DNA of 64,000 nt, from assembly GCF_000237925.1 (NCBI RefSeq), contig NW_017386017.1:992001-1056000 (forward strand), read 5' to 3'. The translations under genes and the position numbers were made by a program. This stretch comes from Schistosoma mansoni. Lineage: Eukaryota; Platyhelminthes; Trematoda; Strigeidida; Schistosomatidae. Positions 22,735 to 35,100 of this stretch are shown here, one piece after another; the first letter of the stretch is position 1, and each line of letters opens with the position of its first letter. The notes below the pieces were generated by a model. The model worked only from the letters and a program-made list of their open reading frames with translations, searched no databases and was not told the DNA's origin.

Positions 22735-23190
22735 AGACTATCTAGTTGGGGCAATGTGCTATTACCGTGACTAATGGTTGATGACTTTAGGTGACAGTGC
22801 TGAAAACAGATTAAAAATGATGCTTGTGTATTCACTTTGATCTTCCTCTAAACCTTGAGTAATGATATTCTTTTATACATGACCCTCCAAACCATTTTAT
22901 CCATTTGAAATGAATTGGATTATCTCGCTCTTGATATTTTGACTGAATTTTATTCAGTCTCAGCTCGGGTATATACATCGTATACAGGTTATTTCGATAA
23001 AGACAATAGTGACACATATTACTATAGAATCGATGGAATATGGCTAGTAATAGATTCTAGGACGACAGTTTCGTCTCATATGATGATCCCACTGCTAGCC
23101 ATATTCTTTTTTCTTAACACGAAATTTTCCTGACTACTATTAATACTATCACTATTTCGACTCCTGTGTAATTTTTCGTGTTAATTTTAT
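22735..23190 (+). mobile_element. family E LINE, 3' region, old copy
   Basis: It matches the 3' untranslated region also seen at 35900-36200: GCAGACTATCTAGTTGGGGC, a CTTCCTCTAAACCTTGAGTA block with TCTTTTATAC, then TATTTCGACTCCTGTGTAAT and TTAATTTTATCTGCT. Confidence 0.6.
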
Positions 23191-23462
23191 CTGCTTGTGA
23201 AGATTTGTTATGAAAGCTTGAGCTTACTCATAGCCGTGACAGATTGTACGTGGATTATGACTGAATAACATTTCGATCAAAATTATTATGAACGTGTATA
23301 ACTCATAATACAACTAGAGTTAATAAAGAATATCAATCCTTAAATGGTATTAGTGTATTTCGCACTAGATACCTAGAACCAGCTTGTTTAATTAGTGATA
23401 TAAATTCGTACCATTCATGTAAAGTGGAAACAGTAATTTATAAACTTAATTTCTAATCACGT

Positions 23463-23993
23463 TATTTATTTAGTTTATTTAAACACATAAATATTGGTAC
23501 AAGGAAGCACCAGATATATATCCGCCACACAAATCTCATTTGATTTGTGTGAGGGCTGTGATACTGCCTAGGTGCCCAAACTGAAGCAGGTGGTTTTCTT
23601 AGGGTGCCACACAAGGAGCCTTTAACCTAAAGGTCTAACCCACAAGGCAGTGAAGCATCGTGAGGAGATGCAGTCCCATGGTAGCCGATGACCAACGATT
23701 GATTTATTCGCCATTTGTTCCCTTAGGATACTGGAGCCAGCCCATGTGCACCATTGGTTTGGAATCAGAGTTTTCCAACTCCCCTAGGTGAACTATCCGT
23801 GTTCACCAACCCGGTTGAAGCACCGGACATTCGTTTTCCGTCCTCTCAACTTCGTAAACAACACCCATGGTGCGAGAAGGTAGTAAGTAGGACTTCCCTG
23901 GAAGAGGCTATATATTCGCGTGACCATGTGAGAGCATTTCGAGAGGGAGAGCGTACTCTCCCCACTCTCGGCCGTACCAGGGTATTTGGGGGC
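23463..23993 (-). repeat. family C SINE-like retroposon, full length
   Basis: A minus-strand copy from CCCCCAAATACCCTGG (right end) to the AAATAA tail (left end). No clear target duplication was found. Confidence 0.8.
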
Positions 23994-24192
23994 TCAACAG
24001 AACATTGTCATATGGTTAATTAAGAGATTTTAAAACAATTTACATTTAGACATTAAGTCGTATACCTCGACTGTAACACATAAATTGACAAGCTTAAGGA
24101 TTGTATTCTTGGATACCCTAATTTGTGAAATAAACCTTCATCTGGCATCAATTTTTCGTCTAACGATTTTGAAAACCAATAAACATTTAAAA

Positions 24193-24300
24193 CTAGGAGT
24201 CCCGTAATAGGACGAAACGGCCGTCCAGTGCTTCCAGGTTTTCCATGGTGGTCTAGCTTCAATTGACTCACGCTCTCAACTATGAAAATTTACAGTATAC
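24193..24300 (+). repeat. family B fragment with partial ribozyme
   Basis: It starts inside the hammerhead (GGAGTCCCGTAATAGGAC, GAAACGGCCGTC, CAGTGCTTCC). The upstream stem I strand and the CUG of the core are missing, so it cannot form a complete ribozyme by itself. The body and the tail follow. Confidence 0.75.
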
Positions 24301-24862
24301 TTTTTTCTAGAAATATCCAGAGATTTGATCCCCTTACTTAACTGTAAAAAAAGACTCAATTAAACACAAATTAAGTAGCATGGTAAAGATGAAAATTTTC
24401 TTTAAAAATACTAATGATGATCAGGGTTACATATGATACTCATTTGTGGTTTCAACAGTCTGATAAAAAATATGATATAGAAAAAACAAAAATCAAACTT
24501 CAATCTTTATGTCTCCTTTCAATTCTAACCATCATTTTGATGATATCATCTCAGTAAGTAAGTATTAAAAAAAAATTGGATGAGAATTATTTCCATCTAT
24601 AATGGAATATTATCATTGAAGAAATGCGCATTAGACCATTCGACATACATACATTTTATAATTTTAAGAAAGTACAATCAATGCAGTACAATCATTGGTT
24701 AAAACAAATAAGTATACAAATTAATGTGTATAACCCCCTAAAGTTCATTGAAATCTAACAAGTTTTTTTTCTACTGGAGAAAAATTAAATAAACACAAAT
24801 AAATTCGAAAGTGAATAGTATATCGATAGGGAGTGTAAAACAAATGCAAACATGCATATTAA

Positions 24863-24863
24863 A

Positions 24864-24898
<35 letters not shown>
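24863..24898. repeat. (TA)n microsatellite
   Basis: An uninterrupted TA run. Confidence 0.9.
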
Positions 24899-24902
<4 letters not shown>

Positions 24903-25411
24903 GATTCTTCAAATAGAATAGAAAAGGTTAGAATGAATCAAATCAATGTACTGTATTGAAAAGGCTCCAATGAAAACACTTTCATACCTATCTCCTATAA
25001 GTAACCGGGTAAAATATAAAGTATAAAGGGAGAAGATGAATGGCGCTTCTTTGACCCACCATAGCAAATAAATGTATATTTGTGATATTAAAAAGCGAAA
25101 ACAAAAAAAACGTTCATGTCCAAATCAATCATTAGTAGGTTGTATTTCATAAAAGTTTATTGTTCGGCGCTTTCCTTTTAGTCGAAATAAAAAAAACATG
25201 GAACATTGAAAAAATGCTGAAGAAATTATATACTACTCATTAATATACACATTATGTTTATTGAATTGCATGAGAACAAGAAAGTGGTCATGTGAAAATA
25301 ACAAAATATTATCATTGATATAAGTGTTGAAAGTACACACACACACACACACAATGATACAATTACTTGGCGCCAAAAACTGAGCGAAAAATAAAAAAGA
25401 TAAAATATGGT

Positions 25412-25417
25412 TTTATT
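25412..25417 (-). terminator. candidate polyadenylation signal for SUFU
   Basis: AATAAA on the minus strand, 234 nt beyond the SUFU stop codon. Chosen only by motif and distance. Confidence 0.35.
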
Positions 25418-25650
25418 TTTCTTTCACTCTAACTAGAATATCGCATTGGTTGTTATTGTTTTAAGAGAGAGAACACAGTACCGTAAACACGTTACTGATG
25501 AAAGAAATGTGGGAAATAAGCAGAAAGAATATAACCTTAGAATAAACTTTTAATGAAAGAATACACAAGTGCAATTTTAATGCATACTCCTCCTTGGGAG
25601 TATCGATAGGTCAGCACGCTTCAAAAAAAAACATATGAGAAAAACAAAAT

Positions 25651-28600
25651 TTAAAAATGCTTCATTGATGATGACGATGATGATACTGATGCTGTCGGTG
25701 CCGTTGACGAGGTTAAAGCAGACAACATATTTATACAATTATTATTATTATTATTGTTATGAAAAGGAAAATTTTGCATTAACTCCATGAAATAAGCGGT
25801 TGAATTAGTATTACTGATATTAGTAGTAACAACGCTGTTATTCTGATTACCAGATATTATTTGTCTTAATGAATCCATATTATTATTATTACGCATTAGT
25901 GTTTGTAAAAACATTGACCAGTTATTAGCAAATACATTAGGATCTATTAGGTTATCAACTTTTATTTCAGTAGGAAGAGATGTTGTACTTGGTTGGTGTT
26001 CTTGCCGCACTTGTTGTTGCTGAGTGATTTGATGTTGGTGTATATGAGATAAATTCGGCAACGTAGATGCGGATGGTTGAATTAATGATGTAGGTGATGA
26101 TGACGTTTGAAATATAGGCACTGAAGTTACAGTCTGATTTATTGGAGGAAATGATTTTCTGAGTAATTCTGTTTGAGATTGATCATTATTAGTAGTATTA
26201 ATATTGTCACTAATGCTACTAGAATTATTTGTAGCCATGGCACTGAATAACGATGATAAAACATTTGGTGGTGGTATACATCCAGGTGGGAATAACGATA
26301 AGAATGAAGGGAGTAAATCAGACTTTGCAAATGCACTCGGAATGATTGAGGATTGTGGAGTACTCTCAACACTACCACTGTTATTACTAGATATCAATCT
26401 ATTATCTACCACTGATGTATTCCAATTACAATGAATGCCAGAAGTAGTAGGAGTACCTGTAAGTTTTGAAATATTAGATGTATCTGAAGTGTTGCTATTG
26501 TCGACACTATTATTACCAATATTGTTATTACTATCGTTCATTAAAGACACCGGGTTTGGCACAGATGCTGTCTGTGAATGCGGGAGAGGTATTGATGGTA
26601 AGCCTCCGTTTGATGATGGTGGCGGTGATGATGAACTGACGTCAACTAAACATATACGTAAATGTCTTTCTGGCCAACGAAAAACTAACGGCAAATGCAG
26701 TTCATTAGGATATAATAAACACGAAAATTGAAATTCCAACTGTTCTAGAAAATCGTCTGTCAATAAGATCTAGACGAAGTTCAACAAAAAAAATTAACAA
26801 AGAAAGAGTAAAAATACAATTTGATACCAGTATTCTCATTATTGAAATCAAAATAACATAACACTGATAATAGAGGAAATTTTAAAAAATTGAGAGTGAT
26901 CAAGGCGGCTTGTCATACCTCAGTATAAAGTTTCTCAGAAGCGAAAACCCAATCATTTTCCTGATCAAATAAATGTGATTGTTTATGGATCAAAATAGTT
27001 CATCTGCTTAATAAATTACTAAAATTAATAGAATATATGCCGAAAATCCATAACTTGATAACTGGAAGTTAATTGTCTTATAAAATCTAACTACCATTCA
27101 ACGATTGTTTGAAGCTGATTACTACGTATAACAATAAAGGTTACCTTTTGCTGAGAACTTATTATACCAGAACAAAATAAAGAGTTCATGAATGCCTGAT
27201 TCTCAATGAATTACGTGAAAGGTAAAATGACTAGACATTTAAAAAGTGGTAACTCCAGTAAAAAAAAGAGGGGTATTTGAAGAATTGATTCCAGATCAGT
27301 AAGTTATAACCAACTAAGGGATAATAGCTTCTTGTAAGTTAATACACTTCACTTATTGCATTAATTCTTAAGAATAACTGTTTACTTTAAAAACAATGCA
27401 TTCAAAATTTCTCTTACCTGTAACCATGGTCCACGGGCAACATATGGTGTTTCTTCACTAACAAAAGCTCCAGAAACACCAGATGGTACTAATGTAATAG
27501 CATGATCTGGATAATTTGCATTTAAAAATGTAAAATGTCTTCCATGACGTAGTCGATCATTCACTGCTAAAGGAAGCATTTCACCAGCTTCACGACATAA
27601 ATGCACATCTAAATAATCGATAATCCGTGTTGGCATCATATCCAAACTTGCTGGAGAAAGTGATAAATGTGCTAGAGGTGTACATGGTGCAGACCCATCA
27701 CCAGTAGTACTACTACTACCACCACCAGGTGTAAGATTCCCACCTTTGGGCTCAATACTGGTATCTATAAATTTATCCGCCATCATATTGGGTATTGGTA
27801 GTTCTGAGTTGAATGTGCGAAAACCAAGTGCACCGCCAACTACATTAGTCAATTCTGTGGGTGAATTGACCAAGGCACTTTTGAATATTCCACCAACTGT
27901 AGATGATGTATTAGTGCCGACTTTGTTTATGCTTTGACGACCTACGTCAAGTTAGAAAAATAAATTAAAACTAAGGGTGAGTAGCTAAGACAAAAATGTT
28001 GCATAAATAGTGAATTTTATGTGTGTATTTCCGCATTTCACATTTTTTCTATAGAAAACTTAATTAAATATGTCAGTCAGTCAGTCACAACGTAGAACTT
28101 CGTACGTCGGTATATCAGTTCGAGTCGCCATACCACATTAGCACAGAGATGCAGTTGTAAATTCAAATCCCATAGCGGTAGAAGTAGTAAGAGTATAAAC
28201 AGTATTCCGAAAGATTAGGGTTTGAAGATGTTATTCAAGGAGTATAATCGAGTGAGATAAATTTGGAAAGAGAAAAAAGATAGAGACGGGGAGAATTCAG
28301 AAGATTAGAATTTGGGAGAACGCAAAGAGTGGATGCACCTTCGCCATTGCAAACGATTGTGAGTCATGTCATTCAAGGACTCTAACCACCGATTTTTGTC
28401 ATCTCGCGGATCCCAACCAGGTAGTCTACACCTACCAACATGGCTCAGTCCACTTGTCAGTGACATCATGGATTTGTACCACGTTTTGTTCTAGCTGCCC
28501 CTAGCTTTCTTCCAACTTACTCCCGACCGTTGCTGCTACCTTGACGTGGTGGTCGGGCTTGCCTATCATGATGAACCAATCGAGCAATACTGGCTGGAAC

Positions 28601-29090
28601 AATCGTTCCTCAAGGTCCTACCATGCCAGGCAGGTCGGTTGAAGAGCAGTAAGACTAAAAGCAGCAAACTCACGGTCCAAAAGCGAAGTCGTACTGCTGA
28701 CTGTACAGAGGTGTGAAGGCAGTAATGTGTTTCCTTCAGACAAACAGCATGACAGCGATGCTGCCTTCCCACAAGGAGGGGTGGGGTTAGAAAGTTTCGA
28801 CCCTAAAAATGCACACCTCTCCTTATCCCACGGATTTCCGTCTCCGGCGGTAAGGTCCTTTGAAGAACGGAGCTAACACGTCAAAAATCCCCCACAAAAA
28901 GGCCGTGCGTGACTGGCCTCAAGCAGTTATCCCTTGGACACTGCGGTCACGCCCCCAGGTCGTTAAAACCAACACTAATTCAATTAAATATGTAATTATG
29001 GAAAGTGTTTAAGCAAGTCTTAATACGGATGCAGATAGGTGATATCTGTTGATACATAATCAAAGCAGACAATTATGAGTTATTTTGCAG

Positions 29091-29142
<52 letters not shown>

Positions 29143-32100
29143 TTATGATAATATACCTAGTAGTCTGCAAAAATTCTATAAATTATAAAAAATATCCAAA
29201 AGATTATGCATCTTACCAAAACAAAATTACATATAAAGTACGCAAATATGATCAACTCTTTAGAACGTGAACATGTAAAACATGTCTACAATGAACAGCG
29301 TACCAATAACTGATGCTGGACATTGTTAACTAACTGCATGTAACACCTAGTGATTTTCATTAAAATCATAAACCGATCACAGTTAGACCACCACCGAAAA
29401 CCTGGAAACATTGGACGCCCGTTTCATCTTAGTGTGAGACTCCTTAACAATGCCCACCGATGATTCCGCACGCGGGCCTTGGACCCAACCAAGATACCGG
29501 AAAAATCTTAATAAATGTGAGGACTACAAAAGCATTACATTACTGTTGGTATTAGGCAAAGTTTCCAACAGTGTTAACCAAGCAACGAAAAAATTTAATA
29601 GACGTCCAACTTCGATATCAGCAAGCTAGATTTCGTAACGGCTGGTCGTACACCGACCAAATTACGATAATGAGGATCACTGTTGGACAATCAACTGAAT
29701 GGAACTGATATATAAACACCAAGTTCCCTGATTACGGGAAATCATTCGATAGCGTAGATAGGAGAACCTTACGGAATCTTCCTTAACACTATATGGTACC
29801 CGAGGAGATCACCACCATCACACGGAACTCCTACGTGGAAATGAATTAGGAATTCGTGTGTGAAGGTTAGCTCAAACATAGATTCCAAGTGAAGACAGGG
29901 CTGTCTACTATTGTCTTTTCTCCTATTGCCAGCTGTTGACTGGATCATGATGACTTCCATATCTTAGGAAAAGTACGGAATACAATGGACATCTTGCGCG
30001 CTTCTGGATGATTTGGACTTTTCAAACCACTTGACTCTCCTATTGCATATACAGCAACAAATACAGGTAAAAACAGCCAGGCGCTCTAACCATAAAGTTG
30101 GTACTACTGATTAATAGGTGATTAAGTCAATACAAAAGATTAATCTGTTCTTTTTGACAGAAGGCAATGCATTGATTTGCATATGGAAGTTGGAAAAATC
30201 GGTAGTTTAAAAAAATGTCTACTTGGAATGCTACCTGATTTGTTTTCTTATCGTAAAAATATGACCATAACGTATTCATAATAACTTATCAGAAAAGTTC
30301 CTTATATGAAAAACAAAATGGAATTGAGTGGATTAACATACAATACTACTCAAGTTAAGTTAAACTTACCTATAGGTGATTGATTAAAAGGATTGATAGG
30401 TCCTACTCGACTACACCAGGCAGAAAAACCACCAGGTGCACTGATAGTTTGTCCATCGATTACATTTCGATTTCCTAATGAATGCGGAAAACAATCTGAA
30501 GTTAAATGTCCAGAGCTCAACCTATTACTTAAAGAAGCACGAGGTTTTTGTTCAAAACGAGAAATTTTTAGTGAATTAGGTTCAGCACACACTGAAGCTA
30601 AAGCACTAGTAGATGAATTTATATAACTTTCTGCTGTCAACTTCTGCAATGTCTCGTCGCCACCACCGTTACCACCACCGCCAACAACATCAATAAATTC
30701 ATCATCTTCAATTCGTTTTTTTACTGCAAACGATACCAATGTATCATCTGTGTCCATGGCCACAGTTTTAGATCCAATATCGGTATCTGATTTGTGGGTA
30801 TTATAATCAGTAGAAGGGTTATGAAACAATACAGCCTTGGATCCAGACTGAACTTCTGATTTAGAAGAATACAGACAACTAGTTGAAGATGAATCACGTT
30901 TCTGTGTTTGACGACGTAATCGACGAGATTCCACTTCACCTGGTAGTAGCTCACCTAAAGTGACTATAGTTATAGGTGCCCAAGCAAAATAGGATGTTGT
31001 GACACCAGATAAATTTGAACCTTCACGTTTTAATTTATCATTGATATAATCCACTAAATTCGGTTGCATTTCAAAAATATTTAAATTTCTTCTCATATCA
31101 GTGACAAGAAGACCACCACCAGTTTCTAGTGAACAACTCATTAACTCAGCAACATGAGAACCAGTCCAACGTTGAACCAAACGCAGTTCTTCATCACAAA
31201 GACCAACCAACTAAATGAAACATATAAAAATTAAATTTAATCTTAGGGAACATAACTGATAGTGAAAAGTAATTTATGAATATGCAATCTAGATGATAGC
31301 TTGACAGGTTAATCCTTTGAATTACTATCAGAAAATGTCAAAAAGACAATGTGTTGAAATAAACAGCTAATTGAACAACTATTATTTCAAGTAATGTCCA
31401 TTTTGAAATAATCAGATTGCATACTGTCCAAAGTTTTTTCTGAAAGATATTTACGAATTCAGAAATCCTCAAATTAATGAACTAATGTCATTTTTCTTAT
31501 CATACTGAAGACTTTAAAAAAAAACAGCACAAGAGGATTATAACTAATTAACGACCAGCAAACCAATTGGATGTCGAGAGACCACCAAATGATCATTATG
31601 GAGTTAGATGTAGGTAACGGAAGTCATTATTCACTCGTGTACGTGAAAAATCTGAACCAGTTATGACATGCTTCACGCAATCATTTTATAAATATAGATA
31701 GGTAGGTAGGTAGATAGATAGATAGAGATAGATAAATATTAAGACCATTAACAATAATTTTAATGAAATCATAGTGATAATATTAATGGGTTTAAAAAAT
31801 AAGTTTAGGTTTGTGTAGTCAAGTGAGTTATAAATTACTGAAGCAGATAGAGTGGGGTTTAATTCCGCGAGCAGATATTCGAAAATCGTGTGTTTTAAGA
31901 ACTAATTCACCGCCCTGCTTGGTAGAAGTTAAGCTATCCACAACAATCACTTTCCACTAACTGAATGTCAAGTACATTATAAACATCTCTTTCTGTGAAC
32001 TGATTTTATTATCAGGGAAAACCTGAAAGCACTGGACGAAACGGCCGTCCGGTGCTTCCAGGCTTTCCTTGGTGGTCTAGCTTCAATTGACTCACGCTTT

Positions 32101-35100
32101 CAACTATAAAAATACTAAATCTCCACAAAAAAACCCCTTCTGATTTTATTACACCTAAATATTAAAATTAGCTTAGCGGGCATCTAGATATTAATGGTTC
32201 TAATTTAAAATGCATAATATATCCATTCAGTTAATTTATTTATTTATTTAAACACATAAATATTGGTACAAGGAAGCACCAGATACATATGCGCCGCACA
32301 AGTCTCATTTGATTTGTGTGAGGGCTGAGATACTGACCGGCTGTCCAGACCAAAGCAGGTGGTTTTCTTAGGAGGCCACATCCGGAGCCTTTGACCTAAA
32401 GACCTGATCCACAAGGCAGTGGAGCATCGTGAGGAGATGCAGTCCCATGGTAGCCAGTGACCAACGATTGATTCATACACCATTTGTTCCCTCAGAATAC
32501 TGGAGCCAGCCCATGTGCACCATTGGTTTGGAATCAGGGTCTTCCAACTCCCCTAGGAGGACTCACCGTGTCCACCAACCCGGTTGAAGCACCGGGCATT
32601 CGCTTTTCGTCCTCTCAATTTCGTGAACAACACCACGAGAAGGCAGTGAATAGGACTTCCCTGATAGAGGCTGTGTACGCGTGGCCATGTGAGAACATTT
32701 CAAGAGAGAGGGTGGGCCCTCCCCACACTCGGCCGTACCAGGGCATTTGGGGGCTCAATTCATTCATTTAATCCATTCAGTTAAACTTGTATACAATTTA
32801 GTGTAGGTTTTCAGGTCCAAATTGAAGACTGGTTAGATGTAATAAGATGTGGTTTCTTGAAATTCATTTGACAAATTATATGGAGTAAAAATTTAGATTG
32901 TGTTACTATACAAATTAATTGTTTTAGCGGAATAGATAGTGACACATAATTTGTCTATCATACTAACATGGCTTATCCTAAGTTTATACAGTAAAATTTC
33001 ATATAGACTTTTTGGGCTTACAACTTGTATTATACGTTGCTGATTGAATAGTGAATATTTTTGGACTCCTAGGCAATGTCAAGTTAAAATCCTGTACTTT
33101 AACTGACAGAGGTTTATAATAGGCATTTGGTTATCCTGATCAAACAAAACTCGAAATAATCATATTATCTGCCTTCAATCCCTCTAGTTTTTTTTACTTC
33201 TTACAGAAACCACAAGATGTCAGTCGTAAAGATCACTTCACTACTCAGACACTATGTTGAAATTCACTCAACCATTTTTCGAACTTCAGTTTATTTCCGA
33301 GATACAGTGAGACTGTCCATCTTGATGGAAGTTAATAATGAGCACAGGTTTACTTTCCTCCTGTAGCTTGATTTATTTACTTGATATTGTATGATTGACT
33401 GAATGGTATAGCGCTTTCCGTGTGACTAAATTTAATCTTGTATAACGTGTAGATATATACTGCTGAGTTTGAAAACCTGCTGATTCGTTTGTTGACATAT
33501 ATTTATGATTATAAAAAGACCACCTTTATTTATTATTCATCAGACCATGTTGAAAACTAATTGAAATCGAATCATTAAAGAGATGATGTTATCTTTAATG
33601 TAATGTTCATGACTTTCAATATATACACATAAACAATCAACCATACATCCATACATAGATTTCAATTTTTTTCAATCAGTGTTTCAGTATACTGAATAAT
33701 AATAATAATAATAATTTACACTATACCACACGTCGACTAACCTACCTACCTGACACAAAATGAAGGTGGGCATCAATTCTAAACGGTCACACAAAGAGAA
33801 TTACGTACATTGCTGACGAAGGTTTAAAATTTATGACACGAATACAATTTATTTCAAAGGACCAACAAATAAATTCGGTCTAGCATGTACATGTATTTAC
33901 AGTAATTACCATAATCAGTTGTAGTTCATGTACACAGAAATTGTGTGTGTAATTGTTTCGTAGAAGGGAATGGTGATAACAACACGGATGACTTTGGACT
34001 CAGTTTCATTTAACGAGAAATTTATTCAACACAGGGTGTCGCTGAATATGTGGAATTCGTTTACAAGAAATACAGTCGACTATGATCTTCATATTTAAAA
34101 ATGTATGGGTATTCGGAAAATAAAAGTAATTACCTGTAAAAATTGAACATAACCATATGGTGTAGTGATTTTCGTCAGTTGAGGATCTTCTACCAGTAAC
34201 ATATGATGAATACGTGATGAATTTGTTGAATTAGTTGTTACTTTATCCTTAGTTTCATTCTGACCAACTGAGTCATTGGAGTCGTTAATTGTTAAAGAGT
34301 TGTTATTATTGACAGCCGCTAGAGCAGCTGCGACCATGGATGCATAAGTCGAAGGATTGGTTAATGCGGATAAAGCAGCAGATGAAGATCCTATACCTGT
34401 TTTAGCACTGTTTGCAGCTAATATGGAGGCCGCAGTTGCTGCAGCCGCCATTGCAATGGATTTTCTTGCATTTTCCAACTCTTTCACATTTATTTCTTTA
34501 TCCGTCTGTTGTTGCTGTTGTTGGTGATGTTGATGATGCCGTCGTCGTTTCTCCGACTGTTGAGATGAAAAATTAGGCTGCTTATCTAAAGACGTAGGCC
34601 ATGGAATATGATCGCCTGCCATTAATTGAGCTTGTGAATAGAAAACATAACGTGCTAGGCTTTGCAGTAAATGTGCTGGCCATGTTGGTGGATTTGCTTC
34701 ACCTGCTTCACGTTTCACTCGAAATGTTAACTCGAAACCGAAACCACTTGGACCATCAGTTGAATGACAATGGCTACATTTCATATATATATATATGACA
34801 ATAGGGAAAATTAACAAATAAAAATCTTATCATGACAACATTAAAATGGAATTATTTTCACAATCTGATGCAAAAAAAAACACAAACTAGGAAAATTATG
34901 GTGAAAAGGAAAAATTAGGACAGTCAGTCAGTTGGATGTAACGTAAAACCTGGGACATGTGCGTAAAGTTATTATTGGAAAGCATGACCAGCTTAGTTGT
35001 TTACACGTGTTCAAGTTAGCTTAGAGTTGACGGGTTTCAGATTCCTGGATGGTTTATATAAACTGTTTACTGAGCGCCTAAATGAAATAAACAAGGTGTG

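Noticed and set aside
26204-26731. plus-strand frames of 76 and 98 codons
   Set aside because: Antisense shadows of the Asn/Ser-rich last exon of SUFU.
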